This document shows, one piece after another, positions 1 to 10,111 of a stretch of 64,000 bases of DNA; the first letter of the stretch is position 1; the number at the start of each line of letters is the position of its first letter. The notes under the pieces are model-generated. The model saw only the letters and a list, made by a program, of their open reading frames with translations, did not search any database and was not told the DNA's origin. The stretch is from Phoronis australis. Lineage: Eukaryota; Phoronida; Phoronidae. The stretch covers positions 272,475 through 336,474 of the forward strand of contig NMRA01000335.1 of NCBI GenBank assembly GCA_002633005.1, in the 5' to 3' direction. The position numbers were made by a program, and so were the translations under genes.

Positions 1-439
1 CATTCACCATTAAACTGCATTGAAATGTTGTCCAATTGGCTTTTATTGGAAACCACAGTGCAGAGCTCAACATCAAAGCTTCAAATCGAGTTTATGTCAA
101 TAAAAACAGGCTGTTGCAATTTTCATTACTTCGTTGGCCTTTTTCTGCATGTTTCTCAGTTTTTACAAAAGGGGGCAGCATATGACGAACTTAGGTTTCA
201 GAATAAAATGGCTGCCGAAGGCAGTGCACATTTGAAATAACTCGGCACAAATTAAAGAAAACTTCCGAATCGATGAATGCGGTATATCTGTGAGAGTTAA
301 ATCGAATCCTATTCAGATCATAACTTTGAAGTGGAATAATTCGGTGAGTACAACAGCAAGTCGGTTTTATGCTTATGCGGACGAACATTGGGCTCCCCAG
401 TATATATTATTGAGTGACGTCATTTGCCTGCGATAAACC

Positions 440-611
440 CAAGCGCCTGTGATGTGATACCTGCGCGGTGCTGGCGCGGCTACCGCCCCACCTAGCGGCA
501 CGCAGGGAACCAGCGAGGGTCCTATCGTTACTGAACGGAAGCCTGTTCCCGGGCCTCACAAGATGGCGACTGGGACGATTTTGTTGCAAATGCTGTAAAA
601 AAGACTAACAG
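440..611 (+). promoter_or_regulatory. Candidate promoter and untranslated first exon of the TNFR-like gene
   Basis: This stretch is richer in CpG than its surroundings and contains an AAGATGGCG motif near 559, common just downstream of animal start sites. It ends in a good donor, CAG|GTAAGA, at 611/612. The first coding exon at 915 lies downstream with possible acceptors at 891 and 903, so an untranslated exon ending at 611 would splice to it. That this exon belongs to the gene is inferred; no transcript is visible. A piece of the inverted-repeat element family listed below sits inside it at 512-540. Confidence 0.35.
512..540 (+). repeat. Terminal piece of the GTTCAGTAACGCTAGGACC inverted-repeat family
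   Basis: The sequence GGGTCCTATCGTTACTGAAC is one mismatch from the terminus shared by copies at 44.6, 48.1, 56.1 and 60.3 kb. Only one end is visible, so it is a truncated copy. Confidence 0.5.
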
Positions 612-914
612 GTAAGAACAATGAATTTTTGAAAGTCTCCATTTTGTATTTCTTCTGCTTTAACCTGGCGGTTATTGTCTGCCTGTATCCTTTGCCGTTT
701 AATGAGTCATAGTCTATTTGTGGGTGTGATGAAAGGTTTGCCTTTGGTCCTGGCTTTGGTCAGTTTGGAAATCCCCAGTCAGATTCACGTCATCTCGTTC
801 GTTGACGTTCGGAATTTAAAGGCTTGGCATTCAAGTGTTCGTGTGTGTACTGTGGGTTGTTGTGTGAAGTGTTGAAACTGGTAAACAACAGCCTTACCAC
901 CAGTCCATGAAAAT

Positions 915-972
915 ATGCCAGTCATGCTTGTTCAGGGATTCATCTTGTTGACAGTTGGCCAACTTGTCACAG
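915..972 (+). CDS. Exon 1 of TNFR-like gene: start codon and signal peptide
   Basis: It encodes 19 residues plus one base and ends at the donor G|GTGAGC. The start at 915 has A at -3. An ATG at 907 lies in another frame and stops at 949-951, so it would be an overlapping upstream ORF if present in the mRNA. Confidence 0.75.
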
Positions 973-3900
973 GTGAGCTCCTTATTTAGGCCTAAGTACA
1001 TTTTTATGCGCCTACTAATTTACATGTGGGCGCATCAATAGGTCCGTCCCGAATTACATGGCGATAGCACTCTCCTTTGTATCAGAGGCAAGAAAGTGCA
1101 TTACCTCAAATGGAAATCAGGCACATTTTCGCAAATATGTTGGAAACTAGCGAGTTGTATTGCCGTTTTAATATTCCTGCTTTCAACCGTCCATTAAGTA
1201 CCGAAATTGAACGGATGTTCAGTTCAAAATTAACCCATTGAACTTCTTTTACCTACTGGCTTCTCATTTTCTTGTCTCTCAATGATGTCGGGGAAAACAA
1301 AGAACTTCACATCACGCATCCACAGGTATTTTCCGGTTTATCAAACAGTCCTCACTTCGGAGTTGCAGCCCACAGCATAGACAATGACCATCGTCTCTAT
1401 CCAGAGTAGAGAAGATGAAGCTCCTATAGGGGCTCCATACGTAGTTGATTTTCTGAATTGGAAATGCTATCAAATGACCATCAAATACTAAATCAGATTT
1501 CCACAGACGTACTAATATGTGTAAAGCCATTTTGGTCTCGTACCTTATGTACACAGATGCCACGCTAATACTCGTGTGATTTAAGTAGCTTTTATGTATC
1601 TTATGTCTACCGGAAGCATGGTTTGAATAGTATCATGGATTAGGATATGTGTTCGTCAGTGAGTGTTTTGGAAAATGAAAAAGGTTAATTTTTAAGAGTA
1701 GAGACTATACAAAAGGGTCACAGATTTTACATTAACCCTGTATCTTTTAGTGGTTCTGCGTTTGTTTCCTAAAAGAGTGAGGATTCAATATACGAGTCTT
1801 TGCAGGCAATTTACCAATAAATCGCGGGTATGCGATCATCATCTGCTGCGTCAGGAGCAAATTTTTAGCAATTGAAGGGTTTGGCCGTTTTCAACGTGAG
1901 GCGAAAATGGCGACGAACAGATGTCAAAGTTAACGACTTTGGTTTTGTCTCGCCGTAATTTTGAAATAACTGCTGACATGAGAATGGTTTATTTTTCACA
2001 AGTAAGATTTCCTTACTGAGTGATCTATCTCAAGAAGGGATATTTTTGTCTTAAAAGAGTGTGCGTCCTTTTTCCCAGGGGCACAAAAATAGTGACGTGT
2101 CCGCCGGTATACTCATTAGGCCTAATAGAAGTTTTCAATGAAGCTTATCATGTTTGCAAAAAACATTTTTTGGAAAATTCTACAGAACAAATTGAAAACA
2201 ATATATCACGCTGGAGAATTTCTGTTTACTCATCACATTGCTGTGCCCGCGCATGGACAGCTGTAGGCTGATCCATTTCAACAAAAACCTAAATGATAGA
2301 TGATTTTCCCGATTGTACAGAAGGCAGCATAAGGAGAACAGGGGTGGCATCAGTGGTCAAGGTTCAAGTTTTCTAGATGACACAGTCCTGAATACTTGTA
2401 ACAATGTGGGTGCGGCAGTTTCGAGCTGTAAACGCAACTGTTCCCAAGGGAAGTTGGTCATTGATTCAGGCGCAAGGTCTTCATTGGCAAGGGTTGCTTC
2501 TTTTGGCAAGGCCTTTACTTCTTGCTTGATCTCATACATTATGATTTGGAGCATTGTATCTTTGCCCCTCTTTGTTCAATTTCTACTTACTACTTTCGCA
2601 TGCCCTTGCTTAATTTCCATGGGTATTGATATCTGAAATTACAAGATTGCATTTAGAATAGGCAAATGGCACTGCGCACAAGACATTGAAAGATAAGTAA
2701 ATTAGTTACGAATTTGGACAGGACATCTGAATTTTTAGTTCAATGTTCATGCGCGCACCCAGCCTTCTTGTTTCCCTGAGGCGGACCTTTTTGCCCACTT
2801 TGCCAAATGGGGGGGGGGCTAATTCATTGGTAATTTATGACAGGGGCAGATGGGGAAGAAGTGGCGATAACTGAAATTGATGACTTTTGTTTACTTTATG
2901 GCACTCAATGTTTACACATAAGTTCCTCTCACAAATTTGTGTGTAAAATCATGTATTGCGGCATTGGTTTCGGTGCCGGTTTGTTTTCACATGAAAGAGT
3001 GTATTTTTCCATGCTTTGATTTTGTTTTCTGTCACTTTTCATTGATTGTTTCATGCGCGCAACCAGCCTAAAAATGGGGGGCTCGAATTTTTGAGCATGT
3101 GTACCTTGTACTAAGATTCACAGGGTCCGTTCTTATGTTCAGACTCTTGTGATACAACACTTTGATACAACACTTCGTATGCGATGTTTGAGAAATATGA
3201 TGAACGCCAAAATCTCTCATTCTCCAAACTCCAGAACTGGAATCGAGAAAGTTTCTGAGTTATAAAATTTAAAGTATGCCAAAAACTGAAGATTTTTTTA
3301 TTCCAATTGTGTTACTGTTGATTCTACTATAGTTTGCTGTTGTATTCACAGGTGGCAGTCACCCTAACTGCAGCAACCCTGAGCTTGGTCAGAACACAGA
3401 TAAGACATGTGGTTGGAAGTTCTACTTGCCAACCTCACACACAGACCTTACTATCCATCCAGAGGGCAAGTGTATTGCCTGCTATAGTAATGCCTGTTCT
3501 GACACTCGGTCTCAACGTTGTAGACAGCATTGCTTCAGTAAGTCATTGGTGGTGCCGTGCTTTATTAAAGACACTAAACGTTCAGAAGGGGGCTGGCTGT
3601 TCAGTTGGGCAAGCTTGAATTTTATATTGGCAAGGAACTGAGCATTGTTGTTATTGTCATATACTGCAGGTTTCTCCCTCAACAAAATTTCAAACAAGAT
3701 GCAAATTATTTGTTTTCGTGTTCTCGCGTAGTATCGTTGTTACTGTTAAATAATAAAATGTGCACTGCTTTGGAACACAATTTCAATCTTTCTTGCTTAA
3801 AAGCAGAAAAATTGGGCTTTTCAAACGTGGCTCATGGTTTCCAAACATTGTGGAAAACATTTCAAACATGATTCAGCAGCAGCAGCATGTTTGAACACAT

Positions 3901-6171
3901 GTAGGGAGAACAGGGTGCAGGTTTTTTCGTTATACTGTTCAATTTCTTTCAAAGGTAACTTGAATGTTCATTTTTTCCATGTTTTCCTTGGCTTTAACAT
4001 GTATGATTTGTTTGTTGCAGAGTATTGGCAGTTGTGTGTCAATTACACAGAACCCAAACCTATTCCAGAGGTCGAGCTTGATGTGAAGCCATCGGAGACA
4101 CAGCCAAATGTATGTACTTTAAGTTTCTTGCATAGCACCTACCCCACATTTTCCTAGCCAAGCTTTGACAATAGTTAAGGGATGATATGTACTTAAACCT
4201 GTTACAGTAATATCGGGTGATAGTGGTTTGTATTTAATCAGACATTCCGTCGCTGTTTTGCTGTTGTTGTTTAGTGCTTAAGGGCACTACAGAAATGGCT
4301 AAAAACAGATTGTGTTACAATTTATAAAAGTGTGTCGATTGCTGTCAAAGAAAATGACGACACATGGTGAACAAAGCAAAATTTAAAATATTCAAGTCAT
4401 TAGATTGTACGAGTAGTCTGCCATTAATATCAATGCATTTAACAACTTTTGACTGAAGCGATGATTCCTGTTTTTTCGTTGTTCACGCAACAGTTTCACC
4501 CAATCCTTTGCAACAGCTGGTTACCAGGGTTGTTTTACCACACCCGTTAACTTCATTGTCGTGAATGCGGCCAGGCGTACTTGAAGTCTTTAAATATCCT
4601 AATGACATTTATTGACTAGTCGTCTATACTTCCTTGTGTTCATTGTTTTCTCTCGTTGCAGGCAGCTGCCCACTATGTTGGTCCAGTTGTGGCTGTAGTG
4701 ATAGCGTTGGTGCTGATTGTGATAGCATTTGCATTGGTAAAGAGAAGTCGGGTAGGTATCTTTCAAGTAATAACTCTGTTTACCTTTCAGGTGAGAAAAA
4801 TGTCTGCAGTAGTTTTTAATATAAATTGGAGAGCTTCGAAATTTTGTCGAATTTCGAAACTGTCCAACATGCCTTACTATCCATTTCTTTTCGACTAGAA
4901 CATGTATCCCTGCAAATTCCCAACAGAGTCTGTGCATGTATGATTCCATGAACTTTGGCGCAACAACTTGTGCTTTATAGATAAACAATTGGTGGCTTGG
5001 CATAATAAAATCACATAAAACTGACTGAAGTTCCTCAAAATGTAATTTTATTGCAACAAGTGCTAGACTAAAGTGCGCAATAATTCTGGCAAGAAGGTCA
5101 CCTGAGTTTGGCTGAGTCTTGTATATGTAATATGGCCAAAGTGTATCTGCTTCTTTATTTTGAAAACTACTGTATAATGAGAAAACCTGAATGTGTTTTT
5201 TTTTTAGTTTTTCAAAAAATGACCACTTGTTCAGTTCTAAGCTTCTACTAAAAACATATAAAAGGTAATTTACACCAATAACAGTTTTTGGCCAAAGTAA
5301 CAGCACAAAGTTGAGACGCGATTCATAAATACATAATGGTTAGCCACATAGTTTCCTTGACTCATGTGTTGGCAAATTTATGTTAAAACAACAACAACAA
5401 CTGTCAAAGCCTGTTGAGTTCGAGCCTGAAAAAGAAAAGATATTTGTCGAGTTGCCATTTGCTGGCAATTCTTCTGTTACTCTTGATCATCAGTGACTCA
5501 GGTTGTTGGGAGTTATAGAACTACCTGCTTTAAATATTCATTTTGTTTTCAAGCCATGTAACAGACTCATGGTGTTGTCTAGACTCAAATTTATTAAGAA
5601 CTCAACATAATAGTGGTGTTATTTACCAAATCAATTGTAGCAGTTGTGATGACTTTTATATGCAGGCACGACAACTAGGATTTTGCAAACTAGAGTCAAT
5701 GAGCATGCTAAGGATCTCAACAATTCTCTATTTACTCAGTGTTAAGTGGTCACCAGATTGTCTTTTCTGGAGTTCCGATACTAGACACAGACACTAACAA
5801 GTTCAAGATGTGTATCCTTGAATCTATTCACATCAAACGGATTTATGCTGAGAGGTCGCTCAAATGAAATGTTGTCATACGGTTTAGAGTTATTCTGATC
5901 ATTGCCTTGTCAGCTTGACAGTACTGGTCATGCATTGTGGTATTCATTTGGTATTTTGATTGTATTGCCAGTCTGGGACGTTGATTAAAACTGAAACGTT
6001 GACTTCGACATGAATTGTGTCTCGATTTTTATTTTGAACATTCTGCTAATTTACGCCACCAATCTCACTGTCATTTTCATTTCTCTTTTCCAGAACCATG
6101 TGCATGCCAATCGAACAATGCAGCCGGTGACTGACGATGAGGGGGAGTTGATGGTTAGCGCTACGGGTTAA
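915..6171 (+). CDS. Small type I membrane protein with BCMA/TACI-like cysteine-rich domain (5 exons, complete)
   Basis: Exons 915-972, 3352-3537, 4021-4109, 4662-4751 and 6094-6171 join in frame with GT/AG borders to give 166 residues. Residues 1-19 are a hydrophobic signal peptide (MPVMLVQGFILLTVGQLVT). The ectodomain holds eight cysteines; the core GKCIACYSNACSDTRSQRC is followed by RQHC, giving C-x2-C-x4-C-x7-C-x3-C. Human BCMA has C-x2-C-x3-C-x8-C-x3-C, so a TNF-receptor family member of the BCMA/TACI/Fn14 type is the best guess. One N-glycosylation site (NYT) lies before the membrane helix (VGPVVAVVIALVLIVIAFAL), which is followed by a basic stop (KRSR) and a 25-residue tail with no TRAF-binding motif that I recognise. 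The gene itself is well supported by splice phase; the family is inferred from cysteine spacing only. Confidence 0.75.
1250..1570 (-). mobile_element. THAP-domain transposon fragment (copy 1)
   Basis: The minus strand reads YAVGCNSE, the start of a THAP zinc finger, then a stop. The following DNA (GTTTGATAAAC, GTGGATGCGTGAT, CCCGACATCA) matches the copy near 63.6 kb at nucleotide level. It is broken by stops and is not a working gene. THAP fingers are found in P-element and Kolobok-type transposases; I cannot say which this is. Confidence 0.5.
2290..2560 (-). pseudogene. Possible transposon-derived coding relic with in-frame stop
   Basis: The minus strand encodes 65 codons with protein-like composition, including TNFPWEQLRLQLETAAPTLL, then a TGA, and the same frame continues LMPPLFSLCCLL. 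The pattern F-x-W-x2-L-x3-L-x3-AP-x-LL followed by a hydrophobic P-x2-C-like stretch recalls uncharacterised repeat-family proteins in marine invertebrates. That resemblance is from memory and weak. It lies inside intron 1 of the TNFR-like gene on the opposite strand. Confidence 0.3.
2748..2822 (+). repeat. End of G-rich inverted-repeat element (GCGCGCACCCAGCC family)
   Basis: It begins CATGCGCGCACCCAGCC and ends in a run of G. Its middle, read on the minus strand, matches the interior of the larger copy at 33.1 kb (GGTCCGCCTCAGGGAAAC versus GGTACGCCTCAGAGAAAC). Confidence 0.55.
3052..3100 (+). repeat. Second end fragment of the GCGCGCACCCAGCC family
   Basis: It reads CATGCGCGCAACCAGCC, then GGGGGGCTCGAA, the same order as the termini of the copies at 33.1 and 58.8 kb. 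Confidence 0.5.
3352..3537 (+). CDS. Exon 2 of TNFR-like gene: cysteine-rich ectodomain
   Basis: The exon runs from acceptor TTCACAG to donor A|GTAAGT, with phase 1 at both ends. It carries most of the cysteines, including the C-x2-C-x4-C-x7-C-x3-C core that ends in HCF. Confidence 0.8.
4021..4109 (+). CDS. Exon 3 of TNFR-like gene: membrane-proximal stalk
   Basis: The acceptor TTTGTTGCAG is strong and the donor is AAT|GTATGT. It reads YWQLCVNYTEPKPIPEV and continues into an acidic, proline-containing stalk with one cysteine and one NYT glycosylation site. Confidence 0.75.
4662..4751 (+). CDS. Exon 4 of TNFR-like gene: transmembrane helix
   Basis: This 30-codon, phase 0-0 exon encodes a single hydrophobic helix followed by KRSR. 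The acceptor TCTCGTTGCAG and donor CGG|GTAGGT fit well. Confidence 0.8.
5600..5875 (+). mobile_element. Penelope-like element relic: GIY-YIG endonuclease (broken)
   Basis: Three reading frames in succession give GVIYQINCSSCDDFY, then TRVNEHAKDL, then SGHQIVFSGVPILDTDTNKF and CILESIHIKR. This is the order of the GIY-YIG endonuclease that ends Penelope-like retroelements. At least two frameshifts and stops make it a dead fragment. It lies in the last intron of the TNFR-like gene, in sense orientation. Sequence to about 6020 (CTGAAACGTTGACTTCGAC) may be its 3' end. Confidence 0.65.
6094..6171 (+). CDS. Exon 5 of TNFR-like gene: cytoplasmic tail and stop
   Basis: A very strong acceptor (TTCTCTTTTCCAG) opens a 25-codon tail beginning NHVHANRTMQPV and ending in TAA at 6169-6171. 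The frame matches exon 4. The last few codons overlap an antisense tRNA-like SINE head (see findings). Confidence 0.65.
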   Translation, partial: NHVHANRTMQPVTDDEGELMVSATG

Positions 6172-6205
6172 CCTTCCAACTGAGCTAGCAGTAGTCTCAG
6201 TATTA
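6125..6205 (-). repeat. Antisense tRNA-like SINE head overlapping the TNFR-like stop codon
   Basis: Read on the minus strand, GCTAGCTCAGTTGGAAGG resembles a tRNA A box, followed by a hairpin whose arms are GGTTA and TAACC, as in an anticodon arm. No clear B box follows, so it is probably a truncated SINE head. It covers the last codons and stop of exon 5. Confidence 0.35.
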
Positions 6206-7490
6206 TGGCGGAAAGTTTTCTGGGAACAACTGTTAAAATCACAATTGATAGGGATTGTTTGTGCGGTAGTTTTTGAAGTTTCCCCACACAAAACCGCGAC
6301 AAAATATCAAATTCTTCTTTTCGACTAGAAGTTATTTCAGTTCTAACTAAATGTCAACAAAATCCTGACCATTGCTGCATCATGCTTTTAGTTGAAATGG
6401 TGACAATGTGACATTCAAGTTCATTCAAAAACAGCTATCTTCTAGTTATGATAAGGGCACACTAAGTTCTTTACCAAGTTTTGCAAAAATGGCTTGAAGT
6501 TTGTCCAATTTTTGGCATATTCCAGCAGTCCTGCCAAAGTTTGTCTTGTATATATTTGTACATTTGTGTATTTTTTGTATATATTACTGTTAGATGATGA
6601 CAGCAGGATCACTAGTCATAACCCTCGTTTTTTACAAGATCCCTGGGATGAGTTTTCCCCCACTGTTCAGAAGAATATTCCGACTCTGTCAGCCACCTAA
6701 TCAAGTCTCTGGTGGCCATTTTATTAGTGCAAGTCTGTAGTCGCAAACTTAGTTTGGCAACTTATAGCCTAATCTTGCTTTGTGAATGGAAATGGCTTTT
6801 CTCCCATAATTCAACATCTGGGCCCAGTCGTTTAATTTCATCAGTGGCGGCCATTTGCAAGTGCGCATTAGTTAGGTCGCAATCTTAATTTGGAAACTCA
6901 TGGCACGTCGCTAGTGTGGTCTCGTCAAACACACAACACAATCGGACTGCACTCCTGACCCCTGACCTTTCGCTAGTTAATCACTGGTTTGGTAACCCAT
7001 TTATGATATTATGTAAAATGATAATCGTCACGTGGCACCCTGCTATAGGTGCCTACAATGACTGCATGACTGTTTTTACACCCCATAGCTATTATTCGCC
7101 ATAGCTATGTTTGATCTTGATCATGGCTGGTTGAAGCAGTCTTATGTTATTACTCATGTAACACAACCAACTAGATAGATGATGTTGATCATGCTTCTAT
7201 TGTTAAACGATGGTAGTAGTGATTGTGTTCATGTCCTGCTGGCTAAATATCCTGTAACGAAAATCCTAACTTAAACGGATACCAAACTGGCTTTTGGCTA
7301 TAGCAGATATAAACATTTAGCATAAAATATATCAAAATTGTGTCTATTGTTGCAGTAGGGACTTTAATTGGTAATAGAATCTTTTCAATTATTGCAAATG
7401 TGTTTACTGTACATGTTGTAAATTTTCCTTTCCGTATATATTGATATTTCTAAATCGATTGTTATATTCAAATTTCTCTTTGCAAACTGA
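6206..7490. other. Intergenic stretch without recognised features
   Basis: Short AT-rich ORFs only, none with protein-like composition. The 3' untranslated region of the TNFR-like gene must start here, but I see no decisive polyadenylation signal close to the stop. Confidence 0.4.
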
Positions 7491-7496
7491 ATGACA

Positions 7497-7780
7497 ATAG
7501 GACTGTCCTGGATTACACAGCGACAACTGAATTTCACGGTATTCAACTCATATAATGCTATAAAATCGGTCAATGCACTTCTCTAGCCTAGTTTTCGGGT
7601 CATTGGAATTTCTCAAGTTATTTTGTTGGTGCCTCGCTTTTTCAAGTTTTCTCAACTTCACTAGCTGTGTTCTTCCTTCAAATGCCAGTGAAGTTTTACT
7701 GCTGTGCTGTGGGCTGTAACTCCCAATGGCAGAAAGTTGGTTACCATACAAGCTTACCAATTTAGAACACAATATCACAA
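7497..7780 (+). mobile_element. THAP-domain transposon fragment (copy 2)
   Basis: The piece starts GACTGTCCTGGATTACACAG, matched by GCCGTCCCGGATTACACAG at 63.4 kb. About 186 bases later comes MPVKFYCCAVGCNSQWQKVG, a THAP finger start, at 7682. The distance from the start motif to the ATG is nearly the same in both copies. The reading frame stops soon after, so only the 5' end of the element is intelligible. Confidence 0.6.
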
Positions 7781-8204
7781 TGGAATTTTATTTCTTCTTG
7801 TGAAATGTAGCCACCATCGAACAAACTTTTGAAAAATTCTGGACATTCACACCAAAGTTAGAAGCCTTTGAAACGTGAAAAAGAGTCATTTTGGCAATTA
7901 TTTTTTCTGAAGTTTTACCGTACACTTGACATTTGTAAAATGAAGCTAGTGTAACTACGCATTTTCCTACACCTAGGGCAAAAGGAGTTCTATCTGGGAT
8001 TTTGACATCCCAGCTACATACGCACTCCATGACCCTGAAAACGAGGACTACTCTGCATGTTGAATTTTTTAACATCATTATTACTGCAAGACAAAGAAAT
8101 CAGACAGAATACCATTTTCCAACCATGACGCCGAATTCTGTAAACAACAAACACTACTGGTAAAAACTATTACGGTAGGGGTGCAATATTGTAATCACGG
8201 AATG

Positions 8205-8462
8205 GCTTAGCCACCTGTCACTAACATTCCTATTAACTCCCCTGCATTAACGGTCATGAGGGGAGACAACTTTCGTGATGAATACCTCCACCACTCGGGT
8301 GTCACCAGAGAGGAATTACCAGTCATTCTGTCTGAATACATTTGGTTTGTACAGCGCAAGTGGATTGAGGAGTATGTTCTATATGGGAAACAGTTGAACA
8401 ATAACCATGGCGCAAATTTTAAAATATGCAAGCGGCTTGGCTTATCTGCTACAAAATGGTAG
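8205..8462 (+). CDS. Unassigned 85-codon open reading frame or lone exon
   Basis: The frame starts PPVTNIPINSPALTVMRGDN after GGCTTAG, a possible acceptor, and ends KICKRLGLSATKW and a stop. Its amino-acid mix (many charged residues, EYIWFVQRKWIEEYVLYGKQ) looks more protein-like than nearby ORFs. I do not recognise the family. It could be a terminal exon, a retrocopy or transposon-derived. A minus-strand ORF overlaps it and looks like a shadow. Confidence 0.25.
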
Positions 8463-9527
8463 GTGTTGACGATGTGTATTCCATTTATGGTGAAAAGTTC
8501 TAAGAATGATCAAATTTTAAAAACAAGAAAACAACCAACTTTTCGGATAAGGGTGCATTAGCAGTCTTAGCATTTTTAGGCTTTGCGATACAAATATCAA
8601 TCCACATTAGAATCAATATGCTAAGGACTACTGTTCTTGTTTTTACTTTTAAAAGTCACAATAACAAACATTAGTGTGTGTCGTACACATTGTACTCAAA
8701 ACATTGTCAGACACAGTACAAAAACCTACATTAACAGCACTAATTTGTGGTCAGGAGAACATAATAATATTCAAGCCAATCACAGAAGAAAGCCATCATT
8801 TGAAATGCAGGCAAATACAAGGTAGTAAAACAAGGCTCCAGAATCGTATATGCCTAAATCCAATATTCAAACTCTGCTATGGAGATGGTGGATAAACTTA
8901 AGAAAAATACAGGTTAGGTCTCCAAATCCAAAAGCCTAGAAACGATACAAGCTATCAGTTACTGCACCAGGAGTAACTTGAACTAAGAGCTGGCTGGTCA
9001 GTGCACTTTATGCGTTCAATGACTGCACTGTTGCTCCACCCTGACACATTGCTACTCCAACAAACTGGGTGTATTAGCTCTAGAAATAACGTCTCAGCTA
9101 CATAGCTTAACACAAAAATGTGACCCGAAACACAAGAACAAGTGGAATCCAATGATATTGAACACTGAAGTTCAGGGTGCACTACATTACAGCTAGACAC
9201 AACACTGAAACTCTAAGCTTCCCAGATGGCAAGGCTACAATATCCTTGTCAACAATGTTTTATCCAATTTCATGTTAATGCTCATATTGAATCATGATTT
9301 TTGATTGATAACTTTAATTTCAGAAGTTTGCTGCGATTAATATTCTTAACATCTGACCTCTTACGTAATGCTGACCTTCATTCATATTAAAATGGTAGCA
9401 GAAACATTACAGAGCATCATACCGCTGGTCACTACAAGTTAGAGCACCTGGCTAAATTACCAATGTGCAAAGTCTTGTGACAAGTAACTGAGGCATGGAG
9501 AAAGTAAAACAATGAATATCATTGGCC

Positions 9528-9700
9528 AACAGCACTGTCTGCATGTGCTGTTACAACAAGATGGAAAACGTAAAATGAAGAATACCACTGACCAACAGCA
9601 CTGTCTGCATGTGTTACAACAAGATGGAAAACGTAAAATGAAGAATACCGCTAAGACTAACAGCACTGTCTGCATCGAGTGTGGTTACAAGATGACATGC
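9528..9700. repeat. Tandem repeat, about 66-bp unit, 2.5 copies
   Basis: The unit begins AACAGCACTGTCTGCATGTG and includes ACAAGATGGAAAACGTAAAA. Copies start at 9528, 9594 and about 9659. Unit lengths are near multiples of three, so both strands stay open across it; this is not evidence of coding. Confidence 0.85.
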
Positions 9701-9853
9701 CTTGGGCACTTTGTGATATTCCCCCAGTCACTTAAAGTAGTGCTTAACCCATGATTTCCGTTAAAAGATCACATTTTGATTCATGTTGAGATGTGAAATT
9801 TTACGAGCTTGGTCTGAGAGGAAATAGCAACAAGAGAACCACACAGAAATCAT

Positions 9854-10111
9854 GTCTAAACTGAGCAAGGAAAAATATGGGACCAATTTTGTCTAAACTG
9901 AGCAAGGAAAATGTGGGACCAATTTTGTCTAAACTGCGCAAGAATTAATATGGGACCAATTTTGTCTAAACTGGGCAAGGAACAATATGGGACCAATTTT
10001 GTCTAAACTGGGCAAGGAACAGTATGGGACAAATTTTTTCTAAACTGTGCAAGGAACAGAATGGGACCAATTTTGTCTAAACTGGGCAAGGAACAACATG
10101 GAACCAATTTT
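9854..10111. repeat. Tandem repeat, 37-bp unit, seven copies
   Basis: The consensus unit starts GTCTAAACTGGGCAAGGAAC and ends ATGGGACCAATTTT. Seven units of 36-37 bp differ by a few substitutions each. Upstream sequence containing GAGCTTGGTCTGAGAGG is shared with a single-unit copy near 20.1 kb, so the array lies in a dispersed repeat. Confidence 0.9.

Noticed and set aside
4599-5306. 235-codon minus-strand ORF, the longest in the window
   Set aside because: It is antisense to the transmembrane exon of the TNFR-like gene and its mix of Y, H, K and S is typical of a chance frame in AT-rich DNA.
9457-9754. Open frames on both strands over the 66-bp repeat
   Set aside because: They arise from a tandem repeat whose unit is a multiple of three, not from coding selection.
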